DNA from: Thermodesulfitimonas autotrophica
Lineage (GTDB): Bacteria; Bacillota; Desulfotomaculia; Desulfotomaculales; Ammonificaceae
DNA length: 64,000 nt
Assembly (NCBI RefSeq): GCF_003815015.1
Contig: NZ_RKRE01000003.1
Coordinates: forward strand, 496,001 to 560,000
Direction: 5' to 3'
Part shown: one piece after another, positions 59,496 to 64,000 of the stretch
Position numbering within the stretch: position 1 is the stretch's first letter
How the letters are laid out: each line of letters opens with the position of its first letter
Translations under genes and position numbers: made by a program
The notes under the pieces: generated by a model
The model's input: the letters and a program-made list of their open reading frames with translations, nothing else
Database searches by the model: none
What the model was told of the DNA's origin: nothing

Positions 59496-62276
59496 ATGGA
59501 TTGGAGTAAGACGCTTAACCTGCCGCAGACGGATTTTCCGATGCGCGCCAATCTGCCCCGCAAGGAGCCAGAAATTCTCAAGTTCTGGGACGAGATCGGC
59601 CTTTACCGCCTGGTTCAGCAGAAGACCGCCGGGCGGCCAAAATTCATCCTCCACGACGGCCCGCCTTACGCGAACGGACACATCCACTTGGGCCACGCTC
59701 TCAACAAGGTTCTCAAGGATATTATCATCAAATACTATTCGATGAGCGGCTACGACGCTCCTTACGTTCCGGGCTGGGATACGCACGGCCTGCCTATTGA
59801 GCAGCAGGCGATCAAGGCGCTCGGTATTAACCGCCACGCGGTGGGTCCCGTGGCGTTCCGGCGCCACTGCAAGGAATACGCCTTGAAATTTGTGGACATC
59901 CAGCGGGAGGAGTTCAAGCGTCTCGGTGTCCGGGGCGACTGGGCGCATCCCTACCTTACTTTGTTGCCCGAGTACGAGGCGCGGCAGATCGAGGTTTTCG
60001 GGGAGATGGCGAAGAAGGGTTACATCTACAAGGGCCTCAAGCCGGTTTACTGGTGTGCCTCCTGCGAAACGGCGCTGGCCGAGGCCGAAGTAGAATATGC
60101 GGAGGTTGAATCCCCTTCGATTTACGTCGCCTTTGCCGTGGTTGACGGCAAGGGATTCCTGCCGCCCGGCACCGCCGTGGTCATCTGGACGACGACACCG
60201 TGGACGCTGCCGGCCAACGTTTCGGTATGCCTGCATCCGGATTTTGTTTATGTGGTGGTGCGGGTGGATGGCGAACGGTACGTAGTAGCGCGGGAGCTTC
60301 TGCCTGCCTTCTTGAAGGTCCTGGGCAAAACGGGAGTGGTTGAGGCAGAGTACAAAGGGCAGGAACTGGAAGGCGTGCGTTTGAAGCACCCCTTCTGCGA
60401 GCGGGAGTCGCTGGTGGTGCTCGATACTTACGTCACACTGGAGCAGGGTACCGGCTGCGTGCATAACGCGCCGGGGCACGGCGAAGAGGATTTCGTGACG
60501 TGCAAACGTTACGGGCTGCCGGTACTTTCGCCGGTCGACGGCCGCGGCTATTTTACCGCCGAAGGGGGCCCTTTTGCCGGGGTCTTTTACCGGGAAGCAA
60601 ACCCGCTTATTATTGAAGAGCTCAAAAGGCGCGGTGCCCTTTTAAGCGCGGGGCGGGTGCGCCACCAGTACCCGCACTGCTGGCGCTGCAAGAAGCCTGT
60701 TTTTTACCGGGCCACCGAGCAGTGGTTTGCGTCGATTGACGGCTTTCGGGAGGCGGCGCTTCAGGCCATCCGGGAGGTTAAGTGGATTCCCGCGTGGGGA
60801 GAGGAGCGCATTTACAACATGGTGGCGGCGCGGGGAGACTGGTGCATTTCGCGCCAGCGTTTGTGGGGCGTACCGCTTCCCATCTTCTACTGCGAGGGCT
60901 GTGGCAAGCCCATCATTAACGACGCCACTATTACGCATTTGAAGGCGCTCTTCCAGCAGCATGGTTCCGATGTCTGGTACAGCGCACCGGTAGAGGAACT
61001 GCTGCCGCCGGGGCTGGTCTGCCCGGCGTGTGGCGGCACGGTGTTTAAGAAGGAAAACGATACGATGGACGTCTGGTTTGACTCGGGCTCAAGCCACTGG
61101 GCGGTGCTGCGCCAGCCCTCTCCCTGGCCGGACCAGGACTGGCCGGCGGACCTTTACTTAGAAGGGAGCGACCAGCACCGCGGCTGGTTTAACTCTTCAC
61201 TTTCCACCGCGGTGGCGGTTACCGGCAAACCGCCCTACCGGGCGGTGCTCACGCACGGCTTTGTGGTTGATGAGCAGGGCCGGAAGATGTCCAAGTCGCT
61301 CGGCAACGTGGTTGATCCCCTGAAGGTTATCGAGCAGTTAGGGGCGGATATCCTGCGGCTCTGGGTCTGCTCGGCCGATTACCGGGGTGACCTCGCCGCT
61401 TCGGACAACATCCTCAAGCAGATCGCCGAAGCCTACCGCAAGATCCGGAACACCTTCCGCTTTCTGCTCGGGAACCTTTACGATTTCGACCCGCAGGCGC
61501 CGGTGGCTTACAACCAACTGCCGGAGATAGACCGCTACATCCTGCACCGGCTTGAGCAGCTCAAGCGGCGGGTCCTTCAAGCCTACCGGGAGTACGAATT
61601 TCACGTGGTCTACCACGCGATTCACTCCTTCTGCGTGCTGGATTTAAGCGCCTTTTACCTGAACGTCCTTAAGGACCGGCTTTACTGCGAGCACCCGGAC
61701 GCGCCCGCGCGGCGCGCTACCCAAACGGTTCTTTACGAGATTCTCGATACCCTTTTGCGGCTTCTCACGCCGGTTCTTGCTTTCACGACGGAGGAGATCT
61801 GGCGCTACGTGCCGGTGGCCGGGGAGAAGCTGCCTAGCGTGCAGCTCCTGGACCTGCCGCCGCTGCGGGACGACTACCTCGATGCGGCTTTAGAGGGCCG
61901 CTGGGAACGGCTGCTGGCGGTGCGGGAGGCGGTTTTGGAGGCTCTCGAGCGAGCACGGCAGGAGAAGCGCATTGGGGATTCACTTGAAGCCCGGGTGGAG
62001 CTTTACGCGGGGGATGAGCTGCGGGAGTTTTTGCAGAAGGCCGTGGCGGAACTGAAGATGATCTGCATCGTTTCAGACCTGGCCGTAGCGCCAGGCGGCT
62101 CCCCGCCGGACGACGGGGTGGTTCGCGGCGACTTTGTGGTCCGGGTAACACGAGCGCCGGGCGTGAAATGCGCGCGTTGCTGGATGTACAGCGAATCGGT
62201 GGGTGCAAGCCCCGAATACCCGGACATCTGCGCGCGGTGCGCCGCGGTTGTCAGGGCGCTGGCGGTGGAACGGTAA
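59496..62276 (+). CDS. ileS: Isoleucyl-tRNA synthetase
   Basis: 926 aa class I synthetase. HIGH-type motif GHIHLGH at 61-67, editing CP1 domain with TTPWTLPANVSV, KMSKS motif GRKMSKSLGN, and a C-terminal zinc finger with CARCWMYSE and CARC. ATG 59496 is chosen because GGGAGGAAAG lies 6 nt upstream; the ATG at 59463 lacks this. This is the bacterial (IleRS1) type. A minus-strand gene runs into its last 274 bp. Confidence 0.97.
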   Translation: MDWSKTLNLPQTDFPMRANLPRKEPEILKFWDEIGLYRLVQQKTAGRPKFILHDGPPYANGHIHLGHALNKVLKDIIIKYYSMSGYDAPYVPGWDTHGLPIEQQAIKALGINRHAVGPVAFRRHCKEYALKFVDIQREEFKRLGVRGDWAHPYLTLLPEYEARQIEVFGEMAKKGYIYKGLKPVYWCASCETALAEAEVEYAEVESPSIYVAFAVVDGKGFLPPGTAVVIWTTTPWTLPANVSVCLHPDFVYVVVRVDGERYVVARELLPAFLKVLGKTGVVEAEYKGQELEGVRLKHPFCERESLVVLDTYVTLEQGTGCVHNAPGHGEEDFVTCKRYGLPVLSPVDGRGYFTAEGGPFAGVFYREANPLIIEELKRRGALLSAGRVRHQYPHCWRCKKPVFYRATEQWFASIDGFREAALQAIREVKWIPAWGEERIYNMVAARGDWCISRQRLWGVPLPIFYCEGCGKPIINDATITHLKALFQQHGSDVWYSAPVEELLPPGLVCPACGGTVFKKENDTMDVWFDSGSSHWAVLRQPSPWPDQDWPADLYLEGSDQHRGWFNSSLSTAVAVTGKPPYRAVLTHGFVVDEQGRKMSKSLGNVVDPLKVIEQLGADILRLWVCSADYRGDLAASDNILKQIAEAYRKIRNTFRFLLGNLYDFDPQAPVAYNQLPEIDRYILHRLEQLKRRVLQAYREYEFHVVYHAIHSFCVLDLSAFYLNVLKDRLYCEHPDAPARRATQTVLYEILDTLLRLLTPVLAFTTEEIWRYVPVAGEKLPSVQLLDLPPLRDDYLDAALEGRWERLLAVREAVLEALERARQEKRIGDSLEARVELYAGDELREFLQKAVAELKMICIVSDLAVAPGGSPPDDGVVRGDFVVRVTRAPGVKCARCWMYSESVGASPEYPDICARCAAVVRALAVER

Positions 62277-62809
62277 AGCGAGCGGTATACCCGGTAGGCC
62301 CAGAGGGTCTTCCGGATAAACTGCCTGGTTTCCGGGAAGGGTATCTGGTCGAGGTCGGCCGCCCTTCCCGTCCATTTTCCTTCGGCCAACCACTTCTTGA
62401 CATTCCCCCGGCCGCCGTTGTAGGCGGCGAGGGCGGGAACGAGAGCGCCGAATTCGCGTAATAGACCGGAAAGGTAGCGTGTGCCCAGGCGAATGTTTGT
62501 TTCCGGGTCGAGGAGGCAGGCGGGAGTGAAGCTTTCCTGCTCCTGAAGGGCGACCCACCGGGCTGTTTCCGGCATCAGCTGCATCAACCCTACGGCGCCG
62601 CGGGCCGAAACCGCGTCGGGGCGGTAGTTGCTTTCGGTCTTGATCACCGCGGCTACGAGCAAGGGGTCGAGTCCGTTCTGCGCGGCATGCTGGAAGATAA
62701 GCTCCCGGTACTTCAGGGGATAGTAATATTTACCTAAGTGCTTCCAGTTGGCCAGCAGTAAAACGAGCAGCAAGAGAACCGCGCTTAAGAAAACCCTGTG
62801 TAACGTCAC
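62003..62809 (-). CDS. Lytic transglycosylase (Slt family), antisense tail into ileS
   Basis: 268 aa. One N-terminal signal-anchor helix, then the Slt domain: VAAVIKTESNYRPDAVSARGAVGLMQLMPETA (catalytic Glu at 59) and LAAYNGGRGNVKKWL. The family normally ends near FIRKTLWAYRVYRSLYR, about residue 180. Here no stop occurs there, and about 88-91 more residues are read antisense to the ileS 3' end. The tail is low in resemblance to any domain I know. It overlaps coaE by 4 bp. Confidence 0.85.
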   Translation of the reverse strand: MTLHRVFLSAVLLLLVLLLANWKHLGKYYYPLKYRELIFQHAAQNGLDPLLVAAVIKTESNYRPDAVSARGAVGLMQLMPETARWVALQEQESFTPACLLDPETNIRLGTRYLSGLLREFGALVPALAAYNGGRGNVKKWLAEGKWTGRAADLDQIPFPETRQFIRKTLWAYRVYRSLYRSTASALTTAAHRAQMSGYSGLAPTDSLYIQQRAHFTPGARVTRTTKSPRTTPSSGGEPPGATARSETMQIIFSSATAFCKNSRSSSPA

Positions 62810-63426
62810 CTATTCTTTTCGCTCTGCTCCTCTACCAATTTTCTAAAAAAATAGGCCACCTGGTCGCGGGTGTGGTTGAAGCCGCTGCTGTTATCGATTA
62901 CGCGGTTAGCCCGCTGGATCTTTTCCTCCTGAGGCATCTGCGCGGCGATCATGGCCTGGGCGAGTTCAGGCGGGATGCCGTCCCGGGCCATGAGCCGCCG
63001 GATGACGCTGTCGGGGTCGGCAATGACCACCCAGACTTCGTCCACTAACCGTTCGAGTCCGGCCTCTAAGAGGAGGGCCGCTTCAATGACGGCTACCGGC
63101 GGCGGTGTTGGGCGCTCCCGCAACTCCGCAAGCCACTTTTCAATCACGGCAGTGATTGCGGGGTGGGTGATTTCTTCGAGTTTACGCCGGGCGTTCGGGT
63201 CGGTAAAGATGAGCCGCCGCATTTTCTTCCGGTCGAGGCTGCCGTCGGGCAGGAGATACTCCGGCCCAAAGACTTCGACGATCTTGCCCAGCAGCGGCTC
63301 GCCCGGGGCGGTGAGCTTTTTAGCCACCGCATCGGCTTCGAGGACCTCGGCGCCAAGGCTTTTGAGATAGCGGGCCACGCTTGTCTTGCCTGTTCCTGCA
63401 TTTCCGGTGAGTCCGATAACCTTCAT
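62806..63426 (-). CDS. coaE: Dephospho-CoA kinase
   Basis: Last step of coenzyme A synthesis. 206 aa. Walker A GNAGTGKTS (8-16), GAEVLEADAVAKKL, and HPAITAVIEKWL fit CoaE. The usual GxxGxGKS ends in Thr-Ser here. Lies between mutM and the transglycosylase on the minus strand in one operon. Confidence 0.95.
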   Translation of the reverse strand: MKVIGLTGNAGTGKTSVARYLKSLGAEVLEADAVAKKLTAPGEPLLGKIVEVFGPEYLLPDGSLDRKKMRRLIFTDPNARRKLEEITHPAITAVIEKWLAELRERPTPPPVAVIEAALLLEAGLERLVDEVWVVIADPDSVIRRLMARDGIPPELAQAMIAAQMPQEEKIQRANRVIDNSSGFNHTRDQVAYFFRKLVEEQSEKNR

Positions 63427-63442
63427 TTGCGCCTCCTGAACT

Positions 63443-64000
63443 TCATAAAGGCTGACAGCGGGGGCAAAAATAGGTTCCCCTGCCGCCTAATTTCACCTTT
63501 TCAATCCTGGTCCCGCACTCCGGGCAGGGCCTACCGGCCCGGTTATGGACCTTCAAAAAATGCTGGTGGCTTCCTTCTTCGCCGACGGCATCAACGTAAT
63601 CCCGGATGCTGGTGCCGCGGTGGGCAATGCCTTCCCGCAGTACGTCCCGTATGGCGCGGTAGAGGGCCTTTCCCTCGCGAACGCTCAGGTCGCTTGCCCG
63701 GCGCGCAGGGTGGACTCCTGCCGCGTAGAGGGCTTCGTCCGCGTAAATGTTGCCGATGCCGGCGACTACCTCTTGGTCAAGCAGCAGCGCCTTGATCCGG
63801 CGCCGGGACTTTTGGAGCCGCGCCAAGAAGTATTCCTCGGTAAAAGCACTGCTTAAGGGCTCCGGCCCTAACTTCCGGAGTTCCTTTACCTCTGCTCCGG
63901 CCGCCGGCACCAGCCAGACCCGGCCGAACTGGCGGAGGTCGGTGAGCCGCAGGCGTCCCCGGTCGAGATGGAATACCAGGTGCGTGTGGCGCGGCAGCGG
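63443..64000 (-). CDS. mutM: Formamidopyrimidine-DNA glycosylase, 3' part
   Basis: Base-excision repair of oxidised purines. The frame runs to the window edge (base 64000), so the N-terminus with the catalytic Pro is outside. Seen: the end of the N-terminal domain (RLRLTDLRQFGR), the H2TH part KALLLDQEVVAGIGNIYADEAL, and the zinc finger CPECGTR ... CPRCQ. 185 residues visible. Confidence 0.95.
   Translation of the reverse strand, partial: PLPRHTHLVFHLDRGRLRLTDLRQFGRVWLVPAAGAEVKELRKLGPEPLSSAFTEEYFLARLQKSRRRIKALLLDQEVVAGIGNIYADEALYAAGVHPARRASDLSVREGKALYRAIRDVLREGIAHRGTSIRDYVDAVGEEGSHQHFLKVHNRAGRPCPECGTRIEKVKLGGRGTYFCPRCQPL

Overview
This 64 kb window looks like ordinary chromosome from an anaerobic, probably thermophilic, GC-rich Firmicute of the Moorella / Ammonifex / Desulfotomaculum type. 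The evidence is strong Shine-Dalgarno sites, very frequent GTG and TTG starts, SigA-type promoters, a Bacillus/Clostridium-style fla-che operon ending in cheC and fliY, a ywlC-mntP-ywlE-rpiB-glyA run, and a ylm cluster (yggS-sepF-proC-yggT-divIVA) leading to ileS. The genus is an inference. No insertion sequence, prophage or CRISPR array was seen, and no stretch over about 300 bp lacks a gene.

Region 1 (1-26.1 kb): the tail of an SLH-domain surface protein and its terminator, then one plus-strand flagellar operon. Its order is flgB flgC fliE fliF fliG fliH fliI fliJ fliK flgD (small flagellar-operon protein) flgE fliL fliN fliO fliP fliQ fliR flhB flhA flhF flhG, a PilZ protein, the flagellar sigma factor, a SwrB-like membrane protein, a rod protein, cheD cheR cheC cheY fliM fliY. 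Together these build the MS ring, C ring, export gate with its ATPase, rod and hook, place the organelle, and supply part of the chemotaxis adaptation and signal-termination machinery. cheA, cheB, cheW and flagellin are not here. fliF is split by a one-base shift at a run of eight G.

Region 2 (26.1-34.1 kb): an O-antigen-ligase-like membrane protein fused to TPRs with its own promoter; tRNA-Asp, tRNA-Phe and tRNA-Gly; a divergent YkgJ-type cysteine-cluster protein; then rpmG-secE-nusG-rplK-rplA, an L10 leader with attenuator, rplJ-rplL and a strong terminator. rpoB does not follow. rpmE starts the next unit.

Region 3 (34.1-42.8 kb): DUF1385 protein, prfA, prmC, threonylcarbamoyl-AMP synthase, mntP, ywlE, rpiB, glyA, dCMP deaminase, a MazG-like pyrophosphatase and wecB. 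This is translation termination, tRNA modification and nucleotide / one-carbon / cell-envelope precursor metabolism.

Region 4 (43.1-50.5 kb): a complete F-type ATP synthase operon (AtpZ-like, atpI, atpB, E, F, H, A, G, D, C). Subunit c carries a second carboxylate (Asp26) at the position of the classical Na+-ligand Gln, and subunit a begins with a lipobox-like signal.

Region 5 (50.6-64 kb): fmdB-like zinc ribbon (minus), a beta-CASP metallo-beta-lactamase nuclease, pgeF, a pstS-pstB-phoU set without pstC/pstA, the ylm division cluster, ileS, and on the minus strand a lytic transglycosylase (running antisense into ileS), coaE and the 3' part of mutM.
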